From NCBI GenBank assembly GCA_033060915.1, contig CM065390.1, positions 24,026,001 to 24,090,000 of the forward strand: a stretch of 64,000 nt of DNA, read 5' to 3'. The stretch comes from Euryodendron excelsum. Taxonomy: Eukaryota > Streptophyta > Magnoliopsida > Ericales > Pentaphylacaceae. Position numbers and translations under genes: made by a program. Under the pieces are notes generated by a model. It was not told the DNA's origin. It did not search any database and saw only the letters and a list, made by a program, of their open reading frames with translations. Positions within the stretch are counted from its first letter, which is position 1; every line of letters begins with the position of its first letter. Positions 11,601 to 25,636 of this stretch are shown here, in pieces.

Positions 11601-14600
11601 ATATAGAGAGGAACTTATCTTCTTCTTCCTTCTCTTACCTTAGGCTTACTCATACGTCTTGTATGTTCCTCTCTCAGAAACCAGTTGCTTGTCAGTTTCC
11701 CAAATCCACAGTAGAATTTTGTTTTCTTCAATTGTTTATGGTTAATCAGAATTCAGAAAAAGCGATGCACACATTCCATGGTAGGGGAAAAGGTATAAAT
11801 GGAACAACCGATTACAACTAGCAGCTAGGTATTTGATCAAATAGGATCGTTCGCTAAAACACCCCTAGAGGGGGATAAGGCTAAGCAGAACAAAAAGGGT
11901 TTTCTTGTGCATGGCCTCTTTCCTCCCTTTTGCTGCTCATTTGTTAGGTCCTGTAACACACCTAAATTTGATTATTTGTTCTTTCATATATTCTCCATCT
12001 ATATATATATATATATATATAATGGCAACAATATAATACACTTGTCTCTTTTTACATGGACATACTTGTCTCCTTTTTCATGGAGACACTTGTCAAACAA
12101 AGACTTCATGTCTTTGCCTATAAATTGGAAAGGCCATTCGGCCGAGACCACCTCACCAAGCTGATTGCTAGCTTAAACCAAGTGAGAAGGAGAGTGAGAG
12201 GGAGGTAGACGGGAGGAGGTTTTGCCGAAATAAAAAAGAGAGAGAGAGACAGAAAGAAAATGAAAGAAAAAGAAAGGGAAAAAAATATATGGGGGAAACT
12301 CTTATGACTTTTATTTCAATTTATGTAGAATCATGTGAGTTGTGTGGTGTGTTGAGGACTATGAAATAGCCTTAGACCCAGTTATAGTGCATACGTATAA
12401 TACTAAAAAATTCTTATCTGATTAGTAAAAACTAATTTACGTGAATAGTATCATATCTTCGAGATCTCTCTGGTTTGATCCTAAACAGTAATAGATATGA
12501 TTTTTGAAATCCCTCTACTTTGATCTGGAATAGCAACAAGTACGAATCAACTGCTCGAATGCAACCTTCGGACTTTTATTATATCTCTCGTACACGCCTT
12601 GTTCCAGAGAGAGTGGGCTCATAGCTGCTAGGGTTTTTTTTTCTCACAAAAATGTGTATCTGAGAGGCTACAATAGAGACCATAGAATTAGTATGATTAG
12701 GGTTTCCTACGCCAATAAGAATTTCTAATCCAACCCAAATTAAACTCTATTTACGTAAATTGTAATTTATACAACTAAAGACTTATGATTGCACTCCTTG
12801 TTATACAAAGAATTATATTTCGAGCTACATTTATTAAATGCTTATTTATCTCCCCATGTTAAAATCATAGATACCCGTCTATTAAATTAAATTTACTGAT
12901 AGACTTAAATCCTTGAGACCTTCTACTTAACTTATTTGATATGTCATATTCATAATTCACCTGCAAGGATTAACATAATCAAAACTTATCAGATTCCTCA
13001 AAGGGGTATCATCAATTCCTATACCGGGACATGGATTCTATCAATAATTGATATTCACAATAAACGTAATGTTATCGCGTAACTAAGTTTATTGACCGAT
13101 GAAGAATCTCACTCTTTTGTGAATCAAAATAATAAACGCTGCATGCACGTGTGTAATAATTATATTAGGATTAAGAGTATAAGCATTCATAATAATTATG
13201 AGTCATTAATAGTTTTATATAGTTAGTATAAAAACAATTACCTCAACACAGGCATATTCAATACATACAAAGTGTATTAGTACAGGGAGTTGGAACTATA
13301 TCGTTTCCTATAGTTAAAACAGATCTATTAAAACCTTGTATTATAGCCCTTTTGATGGTATGTCTAATTCCATCTAAGGTTGTGAATGATAAACATATAT
13401 TCTATGAGAAAAGATAATCTAATCTTCCGTGTGTAAGTTATAGTCTGCACATTAGATCATTTACTGTATAGAATAAGAGACAAACATGCATAATTATTAA
13501 TAAATAATGCAAGACAAACATTGCTTACACATATTCTCATTAAAATGAAATAACTAATTTATTAATAAATACAAAAGCCGTTACACAAAACATGCCTTTT
13601 AGTATAAATTCTTAACATGATGATCTCTACAAAATTTGTGAGAACATACTTAAGGTAAACTGGTTGTATACCATATGCTCCTCTCTTTGCAAAGAGTGTA
13701 TTTCTGTCATTTCTAAATTGTACTCCTTTTGAATATTCGTGCTTGTTAAATTCTATGACTGTATGATTTTTGGCTCTGTTGTTTTTCTTTCGGCACATTC
13801 TTGAATATCGTGTTTGTTGATAAATTCATTGATAAAATTATTTTTTAAATTGTTGAATTATATTTTGGTTGATGTGCTGTGGAACTAATTAGTACATGTA
13901 CAAATGCACCCGTTAGCCAATTATTGAATATGGTTATGGAAGGGTGACCCTATGGGGTGTTGGTTATAGAATTTGGTACTATTACGTGGCACGAATGGCG
14001 TTTGGCATGGTACTGAGAAGGGCCAGATATTGGGCTTGGTGAGAATATTGAAATGATTATTACCAACATGATTATTAGTACTTTTTTTACTGGCTCATGA
14101 ATATTATTATTTTTTAATCAAATTGGTAGAACTGATTTATTCGTTAAGCTTCGTTTTGAATGTTCTAAACTGCATCTATACTCTTGTTGTATTGTATACT
14201 TCTGGGTTTAATTTTATTTTTCAGGTTGAAACAAAACAGATATTAGAGCAGGATTTAGAGTACATTGAGTTGATTATTTTAGGACCTGTGAAGAATAATT
14301 TTTATTTTGGAGACTAATTATTTTTGGGAGTTATGTATCTTTGAGTCTACAGAGAATTATTTAATATTTTGAGTTACTTGAAGAGTTGTATTTTTACATC
14401 AAGGATACAATTTCGGAGTTAATGGATATTTTGATCTGCAGAGATTTTAATATTATTCTTTTGGGAGTTCATCTTTCTTTTAGCAACGCGGTGTAAAAAT
14501 TTTATTTAAAGTTATTTTATTTATAGACGGTCCGGAAAAATCCGGGACGTTAACCATTAAATAATATAAGTAACTAAATCAGATGACCTCAAATTATATT

Positions 14601-17600
14601 TTTTCATTACGTCATCAAAGAAATCGAACTCCCAAACTAAGAAATAACTCACCATAGATCCAAATTATCCAACTAACCTACACGTCATGTCTCCAAAGGT
14701 GTACTCTAAATAAAATAATTTCAAATAACTCAAAATATTAAATAATTCTTTGTAGGCTCAAAGATACATAACTTTCAAAATAAGTCTCTAAAATAAAAAT
14801 TATTCTTCATAGATCCAAAAATAATCAACTCAATGTATTCTAAATCATGCTCTAGTATCTAGTACGCTTCAACCTGGAAAGTAAACTTAAACTTATACAA
14901 TACGACAGGAATATGAATGCTCAGTTCAAGACAATCAAAGTAAAGCTCAACATATAAGTCTGTTCAACCATTCAAATAAGAAAATAATAATAATATTCAA
15001 GAGTCGGTCAAAATCACAGAAAACCACGCTGATAATAGTCATTCCAATATTTGCCCTTCTCAGTATCATGCCACCCGTGCCATTGACAATACCAAATTTT
15101 ATAACCAATACCACGTAGAGTCACCATTCTATAACCATATTCAACAACAAACCAACGGGTGCGTTTGTACATATACTAATTAGTTCCATGGCACATCAAC
15201 CATAATAAAACCCAACAATTGCAAAAATAATTTTATCAGTAAATTTATCAACGAACGCAATATTCAAGGATGTGCCGAAAGAAATTTAATGAAGCCAAAA
15301 ATTATATAGCCATAGAATTTAAAGACGAGTACGAATGTTCAAAAGGAATACAATTCAGGAATAAACTCTTTACAAAGAGATTTATAAAGAAGCATACTGC
15401 ATACAACCGGTTTACCAGAAGTGTGTTCCCACAAATTTTGCTAAGATCACCACACAACTCAAATTATTCTACATAAATTAAAGTAAAAGTGATAGAATTT
15501 CCCCTATATACATATTTTTTTTTTTCCTTCCCCATTCGGTTACACCTTTCGATCTCTCTTTCTTTTTTATTTCGGCAAAACCTTCTCCCTCTCACTTGGT
15601 TTAAGCTAGCAATCAACTTGATAAGGCGGTCTTAGCCGAATGGCCTTGCCAATTTATAGGTAAAGGCGTGAAGTTTTTGCTTGACAAGTGTCTCTATGAA
15701 AAAAGAGACAAGTGTCTCCATGAAAAAAGAGACAAGTATGTCCATGAAGAAAGAGACGAGTGTATCCATGGAGAGAGACAATTGTATTATGTTGTTGCAA
15801 TTATATATATGGATAATTTTTAGAAAATAATAATCAAATTTTAGGGATGTTACGGATCCAGACCCCCAAAAAGTGGGAGGGAGTCAACTGAACACCTCTT
15901 TCGTTTTTCACCCAAACTCTTGCAAAATAGGCCTTGACCAAAGACCTCAAAGATGTTGAAGGCAAGTCCACCTTTAGTTGATGGAACTAGCATATCACAA
16001 GGAATTTGCTGTAGTAATATCTTGGGTGAAGGTTGTGCTTCAAGCCTAGTCAGAGTTAAAGAACTCTCAAAATAGGTGATCCAAAAGGAAATCTATTTTG
16101 TGGTACATTGCAGAACTGCATCCATCATGTCAAAGACTACATAGATTCTCTAGAACACTTCAAAGCGTTATGGAATATTAGTAATGGTCATGTCTTACTT
16201 ACTGTACCAGCTGGATTATATATTAAAATCAACATGGCTTATAATGTGACAGAAAACACTAAATCTGGTTAAGATCATTCCCGAACTTGTGGATGCAAAG
16301 CCACAATGAAAGAGTTATTCCATTTAACACTCTTTTGTCACAAGGCAAAAGAATTTTTTTGGATAAATTTTTGGCACAAGGAAAATTATTCTAGAGCAAT
16401 TTATTTTTCTAATTATTCTATAGTTGCTAACTTGTTATTGATTTCTTCCCCTCCTCTGTCTTACTTTAACTCTATGGACAATGTACTTTGAGAACTCCAT
16501 ATTACATGTGATATTTTTTTTTTTTTTTGACAGGTATCATAATTGCATCTGATCAATATAATAAAAGTGGTTGGCTATCCTGGCCATCTACTCTTTTTGC
16601 TCTATTATATCAGCTCTTAGTTTTAGTAAATTTATGTTATGAGTATCCTCTCTTAGTTGTTAAAACCTTTTCGATTCCAAATATCTGTCTGTACTCTTAA
16701 CTTAGAATTAACCTCTACTGAAGTTTTGTCAATTAAACTACTAATCAAAATTTTTTTGTCAATTGAACTATTGTCATCAACAATCAACATATGGTTTGGC
16801 GCCATCAATGGAGGTGAGACAGTGTTTCATGTCCAAATGGAACTATTTAATGGTTTAAAGATTCTGGTTTGTTAGATGATCGGATAATGAACCAAAAACG
16901 GTTGACTATGGGAACAAGAGGTGAGTACCCCCCTTGAGGGATAGCTTGTTGCAGGAAAATGTTGTTCTATCACTGGTGGCTAGACTTCTAATGGGGTTGG
17001 GTGCTTGTATTCAGTGGGCTTGTGCAACAGCGTTTGGAAGGGTTTGGTAAATTAGCTAAGTTCTATTGAGTTGTGTTGGGGAATAGTCAAGGATGAGCTT
17101 TGTCATGATACATGAGGAGGGGAGTTTGTAATTTTTGCCGCAAAATGAGGAAAAAGTAGATCCCAAGCTATTGACTTAAAGCTGCTGAACTCTAATATGT
17201 TTGAAATTCTTTGGTCATTCGAACTTAAGGTGGAGAATCTTTCCAATTTAGAGAAGAAAGGCATTGAAGAGTGAGTCACGGAAAGAATTGCTAGTGTGAC
17301 TATTGATATGGTAGAGACAAGACCCAAAGTTCCAATTTTGAGTGATGTGGTTGAAGCAAATTTCTCTTCGAGCAAACTGGTGGATGTGGAAGGCCTCCCT
17401 AGTGGGGGTGTTAATACCCCTTCATCAAGGGATCATTACAAGAAGAAATTAGTGGAGAAAATAAAATTTTCAAGGGAGCAAGAGAAACGGCAACTAATCT
17501 GGCTAGCATACCGAGGAGGAGTTCACGTTTGAGGAAACCACCAAACGTATTTACTTATCCGCACGGGGTGTGAGATGTTTCTTGTTTTTAACACCTTGTC

Positions 17601-20600
17601 TCTTCTTAAATGGTTAGACTAGGTTTTATTTTACTCTTGGTCACCTTTTGGGTGATCGTTGTGCGAGTTGCTTTTAAGCTTGAGTTGCAATGTCTTGCGT
17701 GTTTCCTTTGTGCCTAGTCACTCGGGGTGCAAGTTGATATTTTAAGGCTAGGTTAGAATTAGTGTCTTGGTGTGTCCTCTTTTTGAGTTTTTGGGCCTTC
17801 AGGGTTGTGTCCTGATCCTCTTTGCAATATTCTATTTTTTTTATAACAAAACCCTTATTTATTGAATAAATAAATGAGGCATTTCTGACTTAAAAGTCAC
17901 ATAGCAATAAACTGGGGAGTTATGTACAGGAAAAATGTGAGATTCGTGGGGATTGGCGTGGTTTGGGACCCAAAGTATGGGAGAGCCTCACAGAATTGGG
18001 AGCTGGGGCTGGTGGTTGATTTTTATGAGCTGCTCTATGCTTTCCAGTAGATGGTGATAGACAGGATGCTTTATGTTGGATAATAGCCAGGAGTTGCCAA
18101 TTTGGTTGACATTGTTCTGTAAGGCTCTTTATGGTGAGTTGAAGTGCTGATGGAGGTGGCCTCCTTTGCTTGGATAGCTTGCCTTGGTGGCAATCTTGAC
18201 TGCTGAAACCTAGTGCAGAGGCGCAAACTGTTCTCATATTGGTGCTGTATGTGCGGAAGGGATGAAAAGACTACTAATAATTTCTTCTTACACTGTTGTG
18301 GCTTGAAATGTTTCCTGTCTTTTGTTTTCCCAGTTAAGGTTTCATTGGGTGTTATAGAAATATTATGGAGGTGGCGTCTACTTGGCATGTACCCAGTCTT
18401 GGGTAGAAGGGTGCTCAGGTGTGGAAAGCTGCTCCCGTGCATATTTTGGAACATTTGTTTGTAAACAAATGGGAGGCTACTCGAGGGAGTAGAGTTGCCA
18501 ATTTATTAGGTGAACCAGCAACTGTTGATTTACAATTTGGTGGTCATCTGCACAAATTTTGGAGTCATGTAGTATTGAGTTTTGCAATAGTCATGCTTGT
18601 TACATTTTTCATGTGGCATTTATTTCCTTAAAGCCTCTTTATTTGCAACAAATTCATATTGGTGATGTAATAAAAGCCCACGTCACAACTTAGTAGGGAT
18701 GAATAATGAAAGGTCAATACTACTTGACTATTGAACCTTTTTTCCACAAATTTTGTTTTTAGAATTATGTTGTAGAATTTTTTGAAGAGTTAAGTTTGTT
18801 GGTTGGGGTTTAGTTTGTTGCCTCAATATGCTTTGCTTATGCATGGTTTTTGCACCCTCGATTGTGTTGTTTCAATCCAGTTGAAGTGAAAATAAGGGTT
18901 AGATGGAAGGAGAGAAGAAGAGGAGAAGAGGTATATAGAGAAGATGGAGAAAGGAGAATAGGTTTAGGGTTTGATAATTCAACCCTACACCTTAACTTTC
19001 ATATATACTAACTAAAACATGCAGTAAAATTACAAGATTACCCTTATAAGAGAGTAGGAAAATAATACATTTTAACACTCTCTCTCAAGCTAGAGTATAT
19101 AAATCAAATATACCCAGCTTGAAACATAAAAATTAAAAAGTAGAACGAGCTAACGGTTTCGTGAAAATATCACCCAATTGAGAGTCGGAACGGACATAGG
19201 GTGTAGCTATCTGTTTGCGCAGCAAAAAATCCCAAATCAAGTGACAATCGACTTCAATATGTTTAGTACGCTCATGAAAAACAGGATTATTGGCTATGAA
19301 GATGGCAGCCTGATTATCACAATACATCGGCATAGGAGTAGGGACAACAATACCAAAATCTTGAAATAAGGAGCAAACTCATAATATCTCGGAAGCAGTA
19401 TGAGCCATAGCACGATACTCGGATTCAGCACTAGAGCAAGTAACAACATGTTGCTTGTTACTCTGTCTGGTAACAAGATTGCCACTAATAAAGGTACGAT
19501 GACCAGAGGTGGATCGTCGATCAGAACAACTACCAGCCCAGTCAGCATCACTAAAACCGATAACAGACAAAGAAGTAGAAGGCCGATATAACAATCCACA
19601 GCCAGGTGCGTCCTTCAAATATTACAAAATTTGACAAACGACTGTAAAATGGCGATCGCGAAGAGTATGCATATATTAACTGACAACCTCGACAGCATAG
19701 GTAATGTCGGGGCGAGTAACAGTAAGGTAAATCAATTTGCCAACTAGGCGCCAATAGCGGCCAACATCAGGAAAGAGAGCCCCATGCTTAGCATCAAGTT
19801 TAATAGTGAAATTCATAAGAGTCACAACTGGGTGAGAACCTAAGAGACCAATTTCAGACAAAAGATTAAGAACATATTTTCGTTGGGAAAGAGAAATATC
19901 CTGAGAAGAACGAGCAACCTCAATCCCAAGAAAATAACGAAGAACACCTAAATCTTTTGTGTAAAACTGTGTACTCAAATGACACTTCAATTCATCAATA
20001 CCAACAGAATCACTCCCAAAAAGGATAATATCATCAACATAAACAATTAAGACAATGGTACCAACAGAAGAATGACGAACAAACACAAAGTGATTAGAGG
20101 TGGAGCGCTGAAAACCACAGCTAAGTACAACGGCACTGAATCTATCAAACCAAGCACGAGGAGATTGTTTCAGACTATATAGCACCTTGCGAAGGCGACA
20201 AATAAGATGCTAACTACCAGAAACCACATAGCCAGGTGGCTGATCCATATAAACTTCCTCCTGAAGGTCTCCATGAAGAAATGCATTCTTTATATCAAGC
20301 TGATATAAAGGCTAGGAGCGAGTAACAGCAACGGCCAATAGAATTCAAATGGAATTAAGGCGAGCAACAGGAGAAAAGGTTTCGAGATAATCAACACCAT
20401 AGGTCTGAGTGTAGCCTTTAGCAACCAAGCAAGCCTTAAGACGCTCAACAGCACCATCAGAAAGGTACTTAACAGTATAAACCCAACGACAACCCACTGT
20501 TTGTTTGCCACGTGGAAGAGAAGTAAGTTCTCAAGTCTGATTAGTGAAAAGGGCACACATCTCTTCATCCATAGCATGCTTCCAGCCAGCCGAAGATAAA

Positions 20601-23600
20601 GCCTGTTGATAAGAAGAAGGGATAGAAACAGAAACAGAAACAGAAAACAAGGCACAAGCAAAGGAATGGAGGGATGACAAAGTACGACCATAAGACACAA
20701 ACTGAGCAATAGGATGTTGAGTACAAGTGCATTTACTTCGGCGTAAAGCAATGGGTAGATCGTCAGGCGCAGAAGAAGAGATAAGAACAGCAGGGACCTC
20801 TGACAAAGAAGAAGTAGAAATCAGGCCATAAGGAATAACCGGGCAAGTACTGGATCGCTGGTAAACCTGCAATGAAGGATTAAGAGCAAGAAAAAATTGG
20901 AAGAAGGGAGTGGTGAAGACACGGGTAATAGAAGAGTAGGGAAAGGAAAAGAGTGCTCCCCCTCACGACAACAGATAAGGTCAACGGACAAGTGTTGACC
21001 GGGAGTAGAGAAGAAGGCTGTAGACTCAAAAAATGTAACATCAGCGCTTACAAAGTACAAAAGAGAGAGAGGATAATAGTGACGATAGCCTTTTTGAGTC
21101 CGAGAGTGCCCAAGAAAAACACATTTGCGAGCTCGAGGAGATAATTTATCTAAACCAAGAACAAGATTATGGATGAATGCAACACAACCGAATATACGAG
21201 TAATGGAAAATGGAGGAGAATCAGGATATAAGAGAGAGAAAGAAGATTTGTTAGCTAGAACTGCCGAAGGCATCCTATTAACAAGGTGACAAGCAGTAAG
21301 AACAGCATCTCCCCAAAAGTGTTTTGGAACTTGCATGTTAAATAACATGGTGCGAACAATATCTAATAAATGACGATGTTTGTATTCAGCACACCATTTT
21401 GTTGAGATGTATGAACACAACTCGTTTGATGAATAATGTCACGATCAACACAGAAGGACTGGAGGACAGATTGGGTATATTCTAAGGCATTATCAGAACG
21501 CAAAATCTTTATACGTTTACCAAATTAAGTAAAAATTTCATTATAAAAGCGCGAAACAATATAAGGTAATTTAAATCTTTGTTTCAATAAAAATAACCAA
21601 GTCATGCGGGAATAGTCATCAACAAATATCACAAAATAAAGAAATTCATTAACAGTAGGAGTTCGAGAAGAACCCCATATGTCCGTATGGACTACATCAA
21701 AAGACTTAGACTGACGACAAGCTACATGACTAGGAAATGATCTACGGTGATGCTTTCCTAACTAACAAGTTTTACAATCTAAACGAGACATATGACTCAA
21801 ATTAGAGATAGCTGACTTAAGTTTGGCCAAGGAAGAATGGCCCAAACGAAAATGCCATTGGAGAGCAGAGACGATAGCACTCAATGCAGATGAAGTGGTA
21901 GGAGGAGAACATGTTGAATCCAGAAAATACAGGCCGTCCTTTTCATGTCCCAAACCAATCCTCTTCTTAGTCTTGAGGTCTTGAAAGACACATGGAGTAA
22001 AAGTAAAAGTTATCGAACAATATAAAACTTTAGTCAATTGACTAACTAAAAGCAAGTTGAATAGAAACTGTGGAACATAGATACTAGAAGGTAAAGAGAG
22101 GGAGGCATTAGGATGTAAAACTCCCTTTCCACCAACAGGCCGAGAGGATCCATCAGTCAAAACAATATGATGGTTAAGAGAATGCAAATTAGAAAACAAG
22201 GAAGAGTTACCAAACATATGTGAGTTAGCTCCAGAATCAATGACCCAAGATGAAGAGGAAGTGGCCACACAAGCAATATTACTTGAATTAGCTAAAGTAA
22301 CAGTGGAAGAGAAAGGAGGAGCAGTGCGCAACGTCTGAACAATGTCGTTAAGCCGAGTAATAGATGAGGAGGGAAGTGAAGTACTTAGAGTCTGGACAAT
22401 ATCATTAAACTGAGTGATAAGAGCATTAGTAGAACCATCAGTAATATGATTGACATTATCCGACTTCCCATACTTTGTCCAACACTATGGCTCAGTATGA
22501 CTGGTACCACTACAATGAGTATACTTAAGATTATTACGACCCTAATTACCATCATTGTAGCCAAAAGAACCTCCACTACCATGAGAATGTCTACCACTAC
22601 GAAAGTTGCCACCACGAGAAACACTATAAGTGACCAAGGCAGAGGACTCCAAAGTAAAAGGAGGAGGTCCTCTAAGAGAGGAGGGTTGGCCTAAAGAAGA
22701 GCGTAACGGATGAGAATAGGCATTGGCAGCAGTAAGGGGAGTCTCATTAGCAAGAATCTAATCTTTGAAGCCATAAAGTGAGGGGTCTAAGCCAGAAAGT
22801 AAGGAGGCAATTATAAAATCCTCCCAATGGCGTTTCTGTTGCTCCAAATCAGAAGTAAAGGAAAGAAGCTGCAACAGCTGCTGTCACAAATTCTTGAGGG
22901 TGCTATAATAATCAGATAAGGACTTGCCAGACTGTTTAGTGGTGAAGATCTTCTCATACAACTCAAAGACTCGGGAGACATTACTCTGTTGTGAAAAGAA
23001 TTCAGCAAGAGAATCCCAAATTTTTTGGGAAGAATCACAAAACTCAATGGTAGTGGTAATATGAGGCTCCAAACTATGCCACAACCAGGCCATAACAATG
23101 GAATCCTCACTCAACCAATCATCAAATAGTGGGTCCTTAGGGAGAGGAGGTATACTAGTGATGAATTTCAGTTTTCTTTTTTCACAAAGAAAAATTTTAA
23201 CCGCATGGGCCCAGGCAAGGTAGTTTAACCCATTTAGTCGCTTAGAAGTAATTAAGCGAGGCAGATCATCCTCCCTAGTCAAAGAACATTTTTATTCAGG
23301 AGGTTGGAAATCGGAAGTCTTTGAAGTAGTCATAAAACAAAAAACGGCACAAGCAACTGATTACCAACAAATAGCCAACAACAACAACAAATCAAAAGGC
23401 AACCACCAAAGAGAGCCTCTAGAATATTGTAGCAGCACCAAAGAGGGTAGAGAAGCAATCACCAAGGACCAAACAGCCACCACAGGGCAGAAAACACAAC
23501 TGCCAAACAAAAGCAGAGCAAAAACTCCACAGTCGAACCAGAAAAATGGCAAAAAAACTCCAATAAATCAACAAGAAATCACCAAGTGAGCTTCTAAATC

Positions 23601-24947
23601 TTCATTTTGACACCATGAGGAAGATTAGAAGCATCAAAAATCTCGGGTAGTGAAGGAAGCAGTAGATCAAAAAAATAAAGCCAAAAATATTCGAAAATAT
23701 CCAAAAATTGAAAAGTCACAGCAAATGCCTTCAAAAAATTCTGGAAAAATCACCATAGTACTCAGAAGCAAAAATCGATTCAAATAGGTTGGTCCTGAAC
23801 CGTTGGGCACCGTACGGCTGTTGACGTCAACATGATGTCATCGTACGGATGCTCATGTCAGCCCTCAAAAATTACTGTACGATGATGTTCAGACTACTCC
23901 AAAGTGTTCTAAGTATGGATCGGACGCTCTGATACTAAGTTAAAGTGAAAAAAAGGGTTAGATGGAAGGAGAGAAGAAGAGAAGAAGAGGTATAGAGAGA
24001 AGATGGAGAAAGGAGAATAGGTTTAAGGTTTGATAATTCAACCCTACACCTTAACTTTCACATATACTAATTAAAACATGCAGAAAGATTACAAGACTAT
24101 CCTTATAAGAGAATAGGAAAATAATACACTTTAACATATCCATTTTTACTTATCCTTCAGAAAGCCATCACGCATCTTGGTGTCATCCTATGTAACTTTG
24201 TAGAGTACCTGTAGTTCATTCTCTAACATTTATACATTATCCACAGAAAATAGATTTAGGTACAAGAGGGTTTGTTCTTTTATTATTTTTTTTATTAATA
24301 GAAGCCACACAATCTACAGCCACTCCTCCCATTTATGTTGGAAATTGATGTTTTGCTATGATTTTTGTCCACCTTTCTGCTACCCACTGAATCTGGAAAC
24401 TACAAAGAGTTGCACAGAATTTCATCTATTTGGAAAATTTTCTTATTCAAGTGAGTCAAGTCATACTTAGGTCCTGCTGGTCAGATAAGCTGGGACTTGT
24501 AAGTGAAGAAATTAAACCTACATTAATAAACGGATTAAAAATTGACTTTCTTTGCCAGGTTTTCTCTTTGAAAGCTTTTAGGAAAATGTGTAAACGTATC
24601 TGCCTCTTTGAGCTTATTTCTGCCAGCCAACTTTATGACCTGAAATGTGGCTTCACAGTCCTTCTGACAAGTTTTTGATATATCAAACTGTAATACTAGT
24701 GCTTACTCTAATCTCAGGGACGGTTTGACATCCTATCATTATCAGGATCTTATATCCGTACTGAACTTGGAGGGAGAACTGGTGGGCTGAGTGTATGCCT
24801 CTCGAATGCTGATGGCCAAATCATTGGTGGTGGAATTGGTGGACCCTTAAGGGCTGCAGGCCCAGTGCAGGTAGCGCTTAAATTGTAAATTCAGTTGAAA
24901 CAAGCATCTGTATGAACTAACATGCAGCAATTATTTTATGCTATCTA

Positions 24948-25025
<78 letters not shown>

Positions 25026-25588
25026 ACCAATTAACAACACTTCTTTAATTCTTGGAGCACTAATATCACTAAATCACTTGGACATGATTTTCTAGCTCCT
25101 CGTGCATAGGATGTTACTAAACACTTTACATAGATGTTTGGCATGCTGTTGGCTAAAGAATAATTGCTTTGCCATGGTTCTTACCTTATCTTTTGCTCCT
25201 TGAGGTGGATAAGCGGTCCCTTCCTATATCTATGGCTTACTAGTTGGGCATATGTCCACAGGTAATTGTTGGTACGTTTCTGATTGACGCCAAGAAGGAT
25301 ATAATTGCTGGCACAAAAGGTGATGCTTCTGTCTCCAAGTTCCCATCACCAGTTGGTGGGGCATCAGTTTCTGGTGTCGGTTTCCTATCTGCAGTGGATT
25401 CTTCCGGAATAATCCCAGTCAGAGGCAGTGAGGATCATCAAAGTATTAGAGGAAGTCAATTCATTATTCAACCTCGTGATGTGCAGGTAACAACCTCACA
25501 GGCAACTGACTGGAGTGGAGCAGACGCTAGAAGTAATGACAATTATGAATTGACAGGTACAGTTTACTTGGCGGATCTATGGGTAGGG

Positions 25589-25636
<48 letters not shown>

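Larger units (their letters stand above)
18879..24136 (-). mobile_element. Ty1/copia retrotransposon, structurally complete, mutated, in AHL intron 3
   Basis: A 5258-bp element opposite in sense to the AHL gene. LTRs of 199 bp at 18879-19077 (3' LTR) and 23938-24136 (5' LTR) differ at 13 positions by my count. Flanks AATCC (18874-18878) and TATCC (24137-24141) agree at 4 of 5. Just inside the 5' LTR on the minus strand lies TAGTATCAGAGC, a primer-binding site for initiator tRNA-Met with one mismatch; a purine tract of GAGAGAGAG type precedes the 3' LTR. The order gag, protease, integrase, reverse transcriptase, RNase H is that of copia. Stops and frameshifts in several domains mean it is no longer autonomous. 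Confidence 0.93.
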
